DNA of 31,623 bases from Bordetella parapertussis (GCA_945878065.1 CAMDXA010000025.1:1-31623); one strand, 5' to 3'. Positions 7,827 to 15,920 are shown, counted from the stretch's first letter. Translations and numbers: made by a program. Notes: generated by a model not told the origin, from the letters alone.

Positions 7827-8525
7827 ATGCGATTCAATGCCCACCAACTCACTGGCCGCTCACATGCTGCGCAAAGTTCTGCACCAGATACCTTGCTCGC
7901 CGTCAGTGGAAACAAGGTTCTGCGCAATACCTATGCACTGCTCGCCATGACCTTGTTGTTCAGTGCAGCAGTGGCCACGGCATCTGTCAGCTACCAATGG
8001 CCTGCACCAGGCATCATCCTCACACTTGTGGGCTATTTTGGGTTGCTGTTTACGGTCTACAAATTGCAAAACAGCGCCTGGGCACTGCCTGCCGTATTTG
8101 CCCTCACCGGTTTCATGGGCTACACACTCGGCCCGATGTTGACGCATTCATTGAATTTGCCGGGCGGTGGCCAAACCGTTTCACTGGCATTGGCCGCCAC
8201 TGGCGCCACATTCTTGGCGCTTTCAATCTATGTGTTGATCACGCGACGCGACTTCAGTTTCATGGGTGGTTTTTTATTTTGCGGCATGGTGATTGCACTG
8301 GTTGCCGGACTGGGTGCCATGTTTTTTGAATTGACCGCGCTCAGCTTGGCCGTGTCAGCCATGGTGGCCTTGTTGTCTGCGGGCATGATCCTGTTTGAAA
8401 CGAGCCGCATTGTGAATGGCGGTGAAACCAATTATGTGTTGGCCACGGTCAGTTTGTTTGTGTCTATCTTCAATTTGTTCACCAGCTTGCTCAGCCTGTT
8501 TGGCCTAGGCAACTCAAGCGAATAA
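7827..8525 (+). CDS. Bax inhibitor-1/YccA-family membrane protein
   Basis: This 232-residue protein has seven predicted membrane segments. It begins with a soluble stretch ending in NKVLRNTYALLAMTLLFSAAVA and ends with VSIFNLFTSLLSLFGLGNSSE, the characteristic terminus of bacterial BI-1/YccA proteins. The E. coli homologues YccA and YbhL are inner-membrane proteins; YccA modulates the FtsH protease, and other members act as calcium-leak channels. Which applies here cannot be told. I chose the ATG at 7827 because AAGGAG lies at 7812-7817; an upstream in-frame start would include 17 unsupported residues. The zinc-ribbon gene follows after 48 bases and may be cotranscribed. Confidence 0.92.
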   Translation: MRFNAHQLTGRSHAAQSSAPDTLLAVSGNKVLRNTYALLAMTLLFSAAVATASVSYQWPAPGIILTLVGYFGLLFTVYKLQNSAWALPAVFALTGFMGYTLGPMLTHSLNLPGGGQTVSLALAATGATFLALSIYVLITRRDFSFMGGFLFCGMVIALVAGLGAMFFELTALSLAVSAMVALLSAGMILFETSRIVNGGETNYVLATVSLFVSIFNLFTSLLSLFGLGNSSE

Positions 8526-8573
8526 GCGCTGTTTTTTGGCAACAACAACCCCTTTTCAATTCTAGGAAAACAC

Positions 8574-8849
8574 ATGAAATGTCCACAATGCAAAGACAAC
8601 GCACTGGTCATGTCTGAGCGACAAGGCATCGAGATCGACTACTGCCCAAGTTGCCGAGGCATATGGTTAGACAGAGGCGAGCTTGACAAGCTGATTGAGA
8701 AAGCGACAAGTGGACAGTCAGCTTTGTCACAAGCTCCCGTACAAGCCCCTGCACACAGAAATCAGGGCCATGAAAGAGTTGTGTACCGTGATGATTCACG
8801 ACATCACCACTACAAACAAAAATCATGGCTGAGCGATATATTTGACTGA
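8574..8849 (+). CDS. TFIIB-type zinc ribbon protein
   Basis: This 91-residue protein contains one zinc ribbon with CPQC at residues 3-6 and CPSC at about 24-27, followed by RGIWLDRGELDKLIEKA. This matches the bacterial zf-TFIIB family. The C-terminal third is polar and histidine-rich (DSRHHHYKQK) and ends in the hydrophobic WLSDIFD. The family is widespread and not functionally defined; zinc binding is the only firm prediction. AGGA lies about 8 bases before the ATG. The gene follows the BI-1-type gene on the same strand, and two GC-rich palindromes lie just downstream. Confidence 0.88.
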   Translation: MKCPQCKDNALVMSERQGIEIDYCPSCRGIWLDRGELDKLIEKATSGQSALSQAPVQAPAHRNQGHERVVYRDDSRHHHYKQKSWLSDIFD

Positions 8850-8861
8850 CACACTTGAGTA

Positions 8862-8905
8862 CCCCCAGCTAGCTGGGGGGGTTCTCATTGGGGATCCCCA
8901 TTTTT
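8862..8905. terminator. Two adjacent perfect palindromes, probable terminator
   Basis: An 18-base perfect palindrome (CCCCCAGCT/AGCTGGGGG, 8862-8879) is followed nine bases later by a second one (TGGGGA/TCCCCA, 8889-8900) and then by TTTTT at 8901-8905. The second stem plus T-run resembles an intrinsic terminator for the BI-1/zinc-ribbon pair. The first stem has no T-run and could be a processing or blocking hairpin. The G-rich and C-rich arms of the two stems could also pair with each other. Confidence 0.6.
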
Positions 8906-8934
8906 ATAATGGTTAAAAAAGAGGGGTATCGCCT

Positions 8935-9306
8935 GTGAAAAAATTTCTTATTGTCTTGTGCGCCATTGCCAGTTTTACAGCATCTGCGGAATGGGTACTT
9001 GTGTCGAAAAATGAAGTCGGCACGTCTTTGTATGTTGACCCCAATATCAAAATCAAGGGCAATCTCCGCATGTTCTGGCACATGCAAGATTTGCCTAATG
9101 CGGACACGCAAGGCGATATGTCTTACCGTGGAATTTGGCAATACGACTGCACTGAAAAATTACAGCGCAATATGCAAGTGGCTGCATTCAAACAGCCCAT
9201 GGCAGTGGGTCAAAAATCCGACGAGGCCTACCAACCTTCAGACTGGGTCATGATTGGCAAAGACCCCAGCAGTCAGGCCATGCTCACTTTTGTGTGCTCA
9301 CGCTGA
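8935..9306 (+). CDS. Small exported protein, surface-adhesin E-like
   Basis: This 123-residue protein starts at GTG 8935. It has a short Sec signal peptide, MKKFLIVLCAIASFTASA, with likely cleavage before EWV. The mature part has YVDPNIKIKGN, MFWHMQDL, RGIWQYDC and a terminal CSR. This layout of two cysteines and scattered tryptophans matches the small surface-adhesin protein E-like family common in betaproteobacteria. A periplasmic or surface location is expected and the role is unknown. The two cysteines may form a disulphide. A GAGGGG stretch upstream serves as a poor Shine-Dalgarno. Its 3' end overlaps the convergent TrhO-GST gene by 23 bases, so the two transcripts are antisense at their ends. 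Confidence 0.75.
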   Translation: MKKFLIVLCAIASFTASAEWVLVSKNEVGTSLYVDPNIKIKGNLRMFWHMQDLPNADTQGDMSYRGIWQYDCTEKLQRNMQVAAFKQPMAVGQKSDEAYQPSDWVMIGKDPSSQAMLTFVCSR

Positions 9307-10921
9307 CATGCGGATACGCTAGCGGCTTATGGTCTGGGTGCCAAACTTTGTATTTATGCATGCACTTTCCATAGGCGTCTGACTGTTCAAATAGAACCAA
9401 CCATGCATGCAAGGCCTGCCACCCTTGCGCGTCAAACCACACTTTGTCAACGTGGGCAAACTGTCTCACAAAGGGGGCAAGGGCTGCGTCTGCAAACCCC
9501 CAATGGTCACCGCTTAAAAAAGCGGACGTTGTCAAGGCTGTGTTCAATCCATGGAGCAGCACTGCCGCTGCATCCCGGTCACTCAAGCCATTTGTCAACT
9601 GATAACGGCTTGGGTATTTGTACCGATCAAGATGGTGTTTGAACACATCATCAAACTGTTGCACCAAGGCCAATTGATTGGCCAAGCTGCCGCTGTCTTT
9701 GGGCAGCCATACTTGCGGGTCGCTCTGCTGCAAAGCCCACAACATGATGTCAAGGCTTTGCTCAATCACACGGTCTGGCAACAGCAATACCGGCACGGTA
9801 CCCTTGGGTGAAGCCGCCAGCAAACTTTGCGGTTTTTGTGCCAATGCCACTTCACGCAACTCGCAGCGTATGCCCGCAGACAACAAAGCCAAGCGGGCAC
9901 GCATGGCATAGGGACAACGGCGAAATGAATACAACACCGGCGCATGCGCTGGCAACAGTTGTTTGATCAAGGTGTGTTTCTGCGGTTCGCCCAAGTGGAT
10001 CTGGCCACGCGCCCTGGCCAATTGGAATTGCCGTTGTCGTTCCCGTGCGCGCTGCTTGTGTTCATCGCTGGTGGTGTGGTGACAACGGGGACAACTGACC
10101 CCCAACTCAAACAAAGGTGATTCGGTCATGCCTTCGGCCAACGGGTCGCGGCAACTGCGGCAAATGCCCAGTGTGCCTGGTACAAGCCCATGACCCACCG
10201 ACGTTCTTTCATCAAACACAAAGCATTGGCCTTGCCACAGACTTTCTTCAGGCGGAATTTGCTCCAGGTATTTCAAGATGCCACCTTGCAAATGGAACAC
10301 TTCTTCAAACCCGCTGGCCCGCATCAACGCGGTCGATTTTTCGCAGCGGATGCCACCTGTGCAAAACATCGCCACCCGCGGCTTGCGTCCATTGCGCTCT
10401 TGCAATTCACGCGCTTTTTGCGCCCATTGCGGCAACTGAGAAAAAGTTTGTATGTCCGGATTGATGGCCCCTGCAAATGTGCCGATTTCTATTTCGTAAT
10501 CGTTGCGTGTATCGATCAGCACCACATCCGGTGAGGAGATCAACGCATTCCAGTCTTTGGGCTTGACATACGTACCCGCCATGTGGGTAGGACTGATGCC
10601 GGGCACACCCATGGTGACAATTTCTTTTTTCAAGCGCACTTTCATGCGGTAGAAAGGCGGCTTGTCGGCATATGAGGCTTTGTGCTCTAAATCGGCCAGC
10701 CGAGGGTCGCGGCGCAAATAATCAAGCACCGCTTGAACATCTGACGGCGCACCTGCGATTGTGCTGTTGATACCTTCACGCGCCAGCAACACCATGCCTT
10801 TGACATGGTGTGCTTCACAAAACGCCAGCAAAGGCGGTTTTAGCTCGGCAAAATCCGGCAGATCGACAAACTTATAAAACGCTGCTGTTAAATACACAGG
10901 GGAGGTAACTTCTGGATTCAT
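9284..10921 (-). CDS. trhO: tRNA uridine(34) hydroxylase (TrhO) fused to a glutathione S-transferase domain
   Basis: This is a 545-residue fusion. Residues 1-310 match TrhO (YceA/UPF0176): an N-terminal fold with FYKFVDL and EGINSTIAG, then a rhodanese domain with the active loop CTGGIRC at 187-193, then a cysteine cluster (CRSC about 254-257, CPRC about 277-280). TrhO makes 5-hydroxyuridine at the tRNA wobble position. Residues from about 325 to the end form a GST: YSFRRCPYAM with Cys336, the cis-proline segment GTVPVLL, EQSLDIM, and a C-terminal all-helical part with WGFADAALAPFVRQFAHVD. TrhO alone is usually about 310-350 residues. I chose the ATG at 10921 because homology begins there; a longer frame to 11059 would overlap the upstream gene. 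No stop or frameshift separates the domains. Confidence 0.92.
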   Translation of the reverse strand: MNPEVTSPVYLTAAFYKFVDLPDFAELKPPLLAFCEAHHVKGMVLLAREGINSTIAGAPSDVQAVLDYLRRDPRLADLEHKASYADKPPFYRMKVRLKKEIVTMGVPGISPTHMAGTYVKPKDWNALISSPDVVLIDTRNDYEIEIGTFAGAINPDIQTFSQLPQWAQKARELQERNGRKPRVAMFCTGGIRCEKSTALMRASGFEEVFHLQGGILKYLEQIPPEESLWQGQCFVFDERTSVGHGLVPGTLGICRSCRDPLAEGMTESPLFELGVSCPRCHHTTSDEHKQRARERQRQFQLARARGQIHLGEPQKHTLIKQLLPAHAPVLYSFRRCPYAMRARLALLSAGIRCELREVALAQKPQSLLAASPKGTVPVLLLPDRVIEQSLDIMLWALQQSDPQVWLPKDSGSLANQLALVQQFDDVFKHHLDRYKYPSRYQLTNGLSDRDAAAVLLHGLNTALTTSAFLSGDHWGFADAALAPFVRQFAHVDKVWFDAQGWQALHAWLVLFEQSDAYGKCMHKYKVWHPDHKPLAYPHVSVSTQK

Positions 10922-10964
10922 GCAAGTATTTTGCCTTGACAGCCGCACAAGGCCAAAGACTGCT

Positions 10965-11681
10965 TCAACGCATGCCGAACGATTGTCTGCAAGGGTGTTG
11001 TTGGTCTGCGGCGATGAATTGAAAAAATTCACGCGCAGCTTGTTGCCGAACCGGATCATTCAACGCAGCAGCCCCCACACCCGCGCTGAATATGGTGGTG
11101 TATGCAACTTCTGCGGGCAAGTCGCCCAGCAGAGAAATACCCGCTTGATGGATCAATTCGCTGCGTTGCTGAAAACCCAAATCAACTTTTCCCTCAGCCA
11201 ACAAACTGGCGACAGGCACACCGGGAGGCGGCACCACGATGCGGGGTTGGAGGGTTTCGAGCAGGCCCCATTGTGCGAACAATTGCGACAAATAATGGCC
11301 ACTGGGTCCGGTCGAATAACTCAGCTTGTTAGCGGCCAGGACCGCCGCTTTGAGTTGTTCTGCTGTGGCAACAGGAGGCTGAACATGACCTTCAGGCACC
11401 GCCACCGCCACATTGGAATATGCCCAATCGCAACGGCTGTCTGCGGCCACATGACCAGCCTCCATCAAGCGCTGTATGGCGTCAGATGCCAACAGCACCA
11501 TGTCAAACACTTCGCCATTTTGAATACGCTTGGCCGCATCCACACCACCTACCGATTCGATGTGCACGGCTATGCCAGAAGCCGCAAAAAACTTGACGCA
11601 CAACTCGCCCAATAAGGCCTTGGTGGCCATGGAAGAAATGCCTCGCAATGCGAGCACTTGTTTGTCAACCCTTGGTTCCAT
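10965..11681 (-). CDS. ModA-like substrate-binding protein lacking a signal peptide
   Basis: This 238-residue protein has a periplasmic-binding-protein type II fold, similar to molybdate/tungstate binding proteins (SBP_bac_11). Landmarks are VFDMVLLASDAIQRLMEAG, SYSTGPSGHYLSQLFAQWGL and KVDLGFQQRSELIHQAGISLLGDLP in pieces. The N-terminus MEPRVDKQVLALRGISSMA shows no hydrophobic signal sequence, so it is predicted to be cytoplasmic unless the true start lies elsewhere; no upstream in-frame alternative was found. It lies 14 bases after the MFS carrier gene and 43 bases before TrhO-GST on the same strand. No ABC permease or ATPase is nearby, so a ligand sensor or solute chaperone role linked to the MFS carrier is an inference. 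Confidence 0.82.
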   Translation of the reverse strand: MEPRVDKQVLALRGISSMATKALLGELCVKFFAASGIAVHIESVGGVDAAKRIQNGEVFDMVLLASDAIQRLMEAGHVAADSRCDWAYSNVAVAVPEGHVQPPVATAEQLKAAVLAANKLSYSTGPSGHYLSQLFAQWGLLETLQPRIVVPPPGVPVASLLAEGKVDLGFQQRSELIHQAGISLLGDLPAEVAYTTIFSAGVGAAALNDPVRQQAAREFFQFIAADQQHPCRQSFGMR

Positions 11682-11695
11682 CGTGCTAAGACAGA

Positions 11696-13072
11696 TCAGG
11701 AGGCGCTGATTTTTTTCTGCGTGTTCGGCAATACCAACGTGATGACCGCGCCTAACAACGCCACCGCAGCCAATGCCCAGAAGGCTGCTTCGTTGGCCCC
11801 GCCGGACATGGTTCTGACACGCCCGATCAAGTCGGGGCCAAAGTGTCCGCCTAAATTGCCCACCGAGTTGACAAAAGCAATCCCCGCAGCCGCAGCTGTG
11901 CCCGACAAAAATGCAGTGGGCAATGACCAGAACGTGGCGACAAAAGACAAGGTTCCCGAGGCCACCAAGGTCAGCACAATCAGCGACGGTATCGGGGCAT
12001 GACCGACCATGGTCAAACCGATCAATCCCACCACGGTCAGCAACAATGCGCCCGCGACGTGCCAGCGGCGCTCACCGGTTTTGTCGGAATGCGCACCCCA
12101 CAGTACCATGACAACAGCAGAAATGCCCCAGGGAATCATGCTGAGTAAGCCCACCTTAAAAAAATCTTTTTTATCAATACCTAATTCTTGAATGATGGTG
12201 GGCATCCAGAAATTGATGGCATAAAAACACACGACTCCCGAGAAATAGACCAGCGCAAGTGCCCACACGCGAAAGTCGGTGAAGGCATCCATGAAGCGAT
12301 GGCCTTTGCCAAGCTCGTCCTTGGCGGCGTCATCCAAAGCGACTTGCGCCACGATGAAATCTTTTTCCCGGTCATTCAGCCATTCGGCTTGACGTGGTCC
12401 ATTGGGCAAAAACACAAAGACCAAAAATCCAACCACCACGGAAGGAATGCCTTCAAGTAAGAACAACCATTCCCAACCGCGCAAGCCGCCAATGCCTTGC
12501 ATGTACTGCATGATGGCGCCAGAGACTGGCGCACCAATGACGTTGGAGATGGCAATCGCCGTCATGAACAACGCGATCACTTTGGTTCTGCGTGAACCCG
12601 GAAACCAGTAGGTCAAATACAAAATAATGCCGGGGAAGAAGCCGGCTTCGCAAGCACCCAACAAAAATCGCAAGACATAAAAAGTGAACTCGGCGTCAGT
12701 GCAATTGAACATGACGGCCAACGAGCCCCAATAGATGTCGTCGGTGAACATGAACGCCGAAGACACAATGCCCCATGTGATCATGATGCGGGCGATCCAA
12801 CGCCTGGCACCTACTTTTTCCAAAATAATATTGCTGGGCACTTCGAAGATGAAGTAGCCGATGAAGAAAATACCTGCGCCAAACCCATAAATGGCATCAG
12901 AAAAATTCAAGTCACCGGCCATTTGCAATTTCGCAAAGCCAACATTGACGCGATCTAAAAACGCGACGATATAACAAACGAACAGAAATGGAATCAGCTT
13001 AGCAGCCACTTTGTCAAAAGTGGCTTTTTCAAAAGACGCGTTGTCAGCCGCGAGTGTGGTCGAATCGTTCAT
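11696..13072 (-). CDS. MFS transporter, anion:cation symporter family
   Basis: This 458-residue carrier has twelve predicted helices. LIPFLFVCYIVAFLDRVNVGFAKLQM (in part), with the DRVNVGFA motif after helix 1, GYFIFEVPSNIILEKVGARRWIARIMITWG (in part) and LGACEAGFFPGIILYLTYWFP (in part) place it in the ACS family, which takes up tartrate, phthalate, hexonates and other organic anions by proton symport. The substrate is not determined. I chose the ATG at 13072 since AAGG lies about 9 bases upstream; the GTG three codons earlier overlaps that site. It is followed by the ModA-like gene after 14 bases, suggesting an operon. Confidence 0.92.
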   Translation of the reverse strand: MNDSTTLAADNASFEKATFDKVAAKLIPFLFVCYIVAFLDRVNVGFAKLQMAGDLNFSDAIYGFGAGIFFIGYFIFEVPSNIILEKVGARRWIARIMITWGIVSSAFMFTDDIYWGSLAVMFNCTDAEFTFYVLRFLLGACEAGFFPGIILYLTYWFPGSRRTKVIALFMTAIAISNVIGAPVSGAIMQYMQGIGGLRGWEWLFLLEGIPSVVVGFLVFVFLPNGPRQAEWLNDREKDFIVAQVALDDAAKDELGKGHRFMDAFTDFRVWALALVYFSGVVCFYAINFWMPTIIQELGIDKKDFFKVGLLSMIPWGISAVVMVLWGAHSDKTGERRWHVAGALLLTVVGLIGLTMVGHAPIPSLIVLTLVASGTLSFVATFWSLPTAFLSGTAAAAGIAFVNSVGNLGGHFGPDLIGRVRTMSGGANEAAFWALAAVALLGAVITLVLPNTQKKISAS

Positions 13073-13193
13073 GCTCAGCACCTTGCTTTATGTACACCAA
13101 GCAAAGACCTTAGCACACGAATTGGTATTTGCGAGCCTTTATGCAGGGTGAAGCATGCAACCCAAGGGTATCTACCAACTCAGTAGCGCGGCA

Positions 13194-13604
13194 TTAATTT
13201 TTCTTGATGCCAACCAATTCCACCTCGAACAGCAAAGTAGCTTTGGGTGGAATCACACCACGCACACCTTCAGAACCATAGGCTGTTTCTGGAGGACAGG
13301 TGAGCCGGGCTTTGCCGCCAATTTTGATTTTTTGCATGCCTTCGGTCCAGCATGGGATGACGCGGGACAAGGGAAAGGCAATCGGTTCGCCACGCTTATA
13401 GCTGCTGTCAAATTCTTTACCGTCAATCAATGTACCGCGGTAGTGCGCAACCACCGTGTCAGCAGCTGTCGGACTGGCGCCAGCACCAGGTTTGAGATGT
13501 TCAACCTTGATGCCAGAGGGCAATGTTTCAATGGCGTTATCGGCCCAAGCAAATCCCGTCAAGGCAACAGACAACAACAGGCTGAGTGAGATGTGTTTTT
13601 TCAT
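13194..13604 (-). CDS. Periplasmic FKBP-type peptidyl-prolyl isomerase
   Basis: This 136-residue protein begins MKKHISLSLLLSVALTGFAWA, a Sec signal peptide with cleavage after AWA. A single FKBP domain follows. VVAHYRGTLIDGKEFDSSYKRGEPIAFPL in pieces, GMQKIKIGGKARLTCPPETAYG and IPPKATLLFEVELVGIKKN in pieces contain the usual ligand-pocket residues (Tyr, Phe, Asp, the YG and IPP segments). It catalyses cis-trans isomerisation of prolyl bonds and should act on folding exported proteins. A longer frame starting at 13643 would put 13 hydrophobic residues before the signal peptide and is unlikely. The Shine-Dalgarno is poor and the leader is A/T-rich. It lies 119 bases after the metalloprotease gene on the same strand. 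Confidence 0.92.
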   Translation of the reverse strand: MKKHISLSLLLSVALTGFAWADNAIETLPSGIKVEHLKPGAGASPTAADTVVAHYRGTLIDGKEFDSSYKRGEPIAFPLSRVIPCWTEGMQKIKIGGKARLTCPPETAYGSEGVRGVIPPKATLLFEVELVGIKKN

Positions 13605-13723
13605 GGATGATATAAGAATAAAAATAAAGAATCCCATTATCAACCGCAGGTGACGGTGACGTCATCTGAAGACTGTCTGGGGTTTTCAATGTCAAGCTTG
13701 GCACATGAACAACAGTGCGAATG

Positions 13724-14869
13724 TCAAAAACCGTTGGCGACGCGGCATCGCTGGATGTCGCAGGCCGTAGGCAGCAATGAACGGTATTCAAAATTTTGCG
13801 GCATCACCCCTTTGCCGCGTATGGAGCATTTTTCGCCTGCGTCGTTGGAGTAGTAAGACAACACATCCACACAGCGCCTGGAATGAGCAATCAAGCCTTG
13901 AAAATGCCCGACTTCGTGCGACACCACCATCTGCAAGGTTTCCATCAGGTTGCGGTTGGCATTGGCTTTTCTTAAATTTGCAAATGCTTCCGGGCTGAGG
14001 GTCAATATTTTTTTCGTGATGTTGGCAAGCCCAATCGTGCCCAACTTGTCTTTGTCACTCCATTGCACCGCAATTTTGGTGCTGCCATTGTCATCGAACA
14101 CATCGCGCTTGAGCATGACTGCGTTTTGACCACCACACTGGTCCCAGGCCGAGGCGGCTTGTTGCAGCACGGAAAACACCGCGTCTTCGCTGATGTACGA
14201 CGGTGCGCCTTGGTGGTCGTACACATACAGCATCTTGGGGCTGAGCATCTTGCTGTCTTTGTCGCCATCGTTCCATGTCACCAGTTCATCAGGCAGGCAT
14301 TGCGCAATCTCACTTTCACGCAAAGCAAATTCTTTGCTGGCCGCAATTTTGTCTTCTACTTTATTGGGTAGCTTTTTGATTTTTTTGGGCGCGGTAGAGA
14401 CAGTGTCTGCTGCATTTTTAGCATCAGGCTTTTTGTCTGATTTCAGACTTCCCGCAGGTTCAATCACGGGTGCCGTGCTGGTGTTTTTGCTGACCTGCAG
14501 TTGCGAGTCCGAAGGTTTCTTGCTCAGATACAAGGCTTTGACCGTTTGATGCACTTTTTCGGTATTGGCTGTGCCCAACCACACCGCGACATTGCTGCGG
14601 ATCGCTTCAATTTCAGGAAACGGACAATCCTTTCCATACCGAGCCAACCATTCGAGGGCTCGTTTTTCGCGGGCCTGCGCATCGTTGATCGAATAGGCCA
14701 TGGCACGAAAATCGAAGGCCTTGCAAACGGTGGATAGAGGGGCGTCCTGCGCCAGCACCCTCTGCACCGGTAACCCAAGCCACATCAACATGCCCAAACA
14801 CAGCACCGCGACCAAGCGATGCATCAGCAAACCTGTTTGTATGAATCTATTGAACATCTTGAACCACAT
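13724..14869 (-). CDS. Secreted matrixin-like zinc metalloprotease with a shifted zinc motif
   Basis: This protein of up to 381 residues has a signal peptide at MHRLVAVLCLGMLMWLGLPVQRVLAQD. The ATG at codon 16 (14824) is therefore the probable true start. A lysine-rich low-complexity segment (about 115-180) links to a C-terminal catalytic region. This contains SHEVGHFQGLIAHSRRCVDVLSYY, split here at about residues 317-340, with His318, Glu319, His322 and a third histidine at 329, and a DVLSYY stretch resembling the Met-turn region but lacking methionine. Metzincins have HExxHxxGxxH; here one extra residue precedes the last histidine. Five or more cysteines around the site suggest disulphides. 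It is probably periplasmic or secreted, and its substrate is unknown. Confidence 0.78.
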   Translation of the reverse strand: MWFKMFNRFIQTGLLMHRLVAVLCLGMLMWLGLPVQRVLAQDAPLSTVCKAFDFRAMAYSINDAQAREKRALEWLARYGKDCPFPEIEAIRSNVAVWLGTANTEKVHQTVKALYLSKKPSDSQLQVSKNTSTAPVIEPAGSLKSDKKPDAKNAADTVSTAPKKIKKLPNKVEDKIAASKEFALRESEIAQCLPDELVTWNDGDKDSKMLSPKMLYVYDHQGAPSYISEDAVFSVLQQAASAWDQCGGQNAVMLKRDVFDDNGSTKIAVQWSDKDKLGTIGLANITKKILTLSPEAFANLRKANANRNLMETLQMVVSHEVGHFQGLIAHSRRCVDVLSYYSNDAGEKCSIRGKGVMPQNFEYRSLLPTACDIQRCRVANGF

Positions 14870-14938
14870 TGATACGACTGACGGCTATTATCAATCGGAG
14901 GCAATGCGCCAAGCTTGAGCGCCATGAATGGGCCAGTC

Positions 14939-14989
14939 CGTCAGCCTTGTAGCGAATACCCGCCGACCACCACCATCGTTACCCCCCGT
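14939..14989 (-). pseudogene. Possible remnant of an EamA/DMT permease C-terminus
   Basis: Read leftward immediately after the dehydrogenase stop codon, the sequence encodes VTMVVVGGYSLQG and then a stop. The end of the EamA permease at 3278 reads MTMVVGGVYLARQ and then a stop. The two DNA segments align without gaps, with stops in register and 22 of the first 30 bases identical by my count. This suggests the last codons of a deleted permease gene, but the match is short. Confidence 0.25.
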
Positions 14990-15895
14990 TCAAAAGGGAT
15001 GCGAAGGCGGCAGGCCGTTTTGCGTGGCCACATAGTCAGCCAGCATGGGCACGTATTTTTGCGCAAACCCATGCGCCTCCATGCTGGCGAATGAGTTCTT
15101 CACCATCGACTGTATCGGGTGCAGCGCGCCGATGTCGTTGGCCAGGCTGCTGAGGTAGCGCATGTCTTTGTGCGCATTGCTGATGGTGAATTTATGCGCG
15201 TTTTCATCACCGTTCATGGTCCATTTCATGAAGGTGTCGTAGAACGGACTGCGCATGCGACCTGACCCGATCACTGAATGGAACTGGTCTTGGCTCAAAC
15301 CGGCTTTTCGAGCAATCGCCAAGGCTTCTGAAAATAGCGCGGCATATCCCATGGCAATGAAATTGTTGACCAGCTTCATGGTGTGGCCCAAACCGACCGG
15401 GCCCAGGTGCACGATATTGCCGGCCCAACATTCAAGCACTGGCTTGACGGTGGCAAACACCTCATCGGGTGCGCCGACCATGGCGTCTAGCGTGCCAGAC
15501 TCAGCCTCTACAGGGGTGCGGCCCAGCGGGGCATCGATGAAATGCATGCCATGGCTGCCAGCCAGTGCCGCCATTTGTTGGGTTGACACCGGGTTAGAGG
15601 TTGAACAATCAATGATGATCAAGCCCTTTTTTCCACCAGCGATCAAACCATCCGGGCCATGCATCAACGCTTCGACTTGCGGCGAACCGGTCACACACAA
15701 GTGCACGATGTCGCATTGCGCGGCCAACTCTCGCGCTGAATGGGCTTCCAATGCGCCTAATGCCTTGAGCCGCTCAACGGGTTCGCGGTTTTTATGGCCC
15801 ATGATGACCAATGGGTAAGCTTTGGTCACGATATTTTTGGCCATGCCAGCCCCCATCAAACCCACACCAATAAAGCCTATGACCGGTTTACCCAT
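14990..15895 (-). CDS. Beta-hydroxyacid dehydrogenase (3-hydroxyisobutyrate/tartronate semialdehyde reductase family)
   Basis: This 301-residue NAD(P)-dependent enzyme has the N-terminal motif GFIGVGLMGAGMAKN, the substrate-loop motif IDAPLGRTPVEAESGTLDAMVG, and the catalytic lysine in GHTMKLVNNFIA. That is the standard order for the family. Members reduce or oxidise small beta-hydroxyacids such as 3-hydroxyisobutyrate, tartronate semialdehyde or 2-hydroxymethylglutarate; GarR/GlxR in sugar-acid breakdown belong here. The DAPLGRTPVEAE segment differs from the usual DAPVSGG, so exact substrate is open. I chose the ATG at 15895 because AAGGAG lies about 8 bases upstream. It is last in the leftward operon, 25 bases after the hydratase gene. 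Confidence 0.92.
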   Translation of the reverse strand: MGKPVIGFIGVGLMGAGMAKNIVTKAYPLVIMGHKNREPVERLKALGALEAHSARELAAQCDIVHLCVTGSPQVEALMHGPDGLIAGGKKGLIIIDCSTSNPVSTQQMAALAGSHGMHFIDAPLGRTPVEAESGTLDAMVGAPDEVFATVKPVLECWAGNIVHLGPVGLGHTMKLVNNFIAMGYAALFSEALAIARKAGLSQDQFHSVIGSGRMRSPFYDTFMKWTMNGDENAHKFTISNAHKDMRYLSSLANDIGALHPIQSMVKNSFASMEAHGFAQKYVPMLADYVATQNGLPPSHPF

Positions 15896-15920
15896 GACTG
15901 AACTCCTTTGCAAAAAACTT

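Noticed and set aside
10922..11059. N-terminal extension of the TrhO-GST protein
   Set aside because: The added 46 residues match nothing and would overlap the end of the ModA-like gene. Homology begins exactly at the ATG at 10921.
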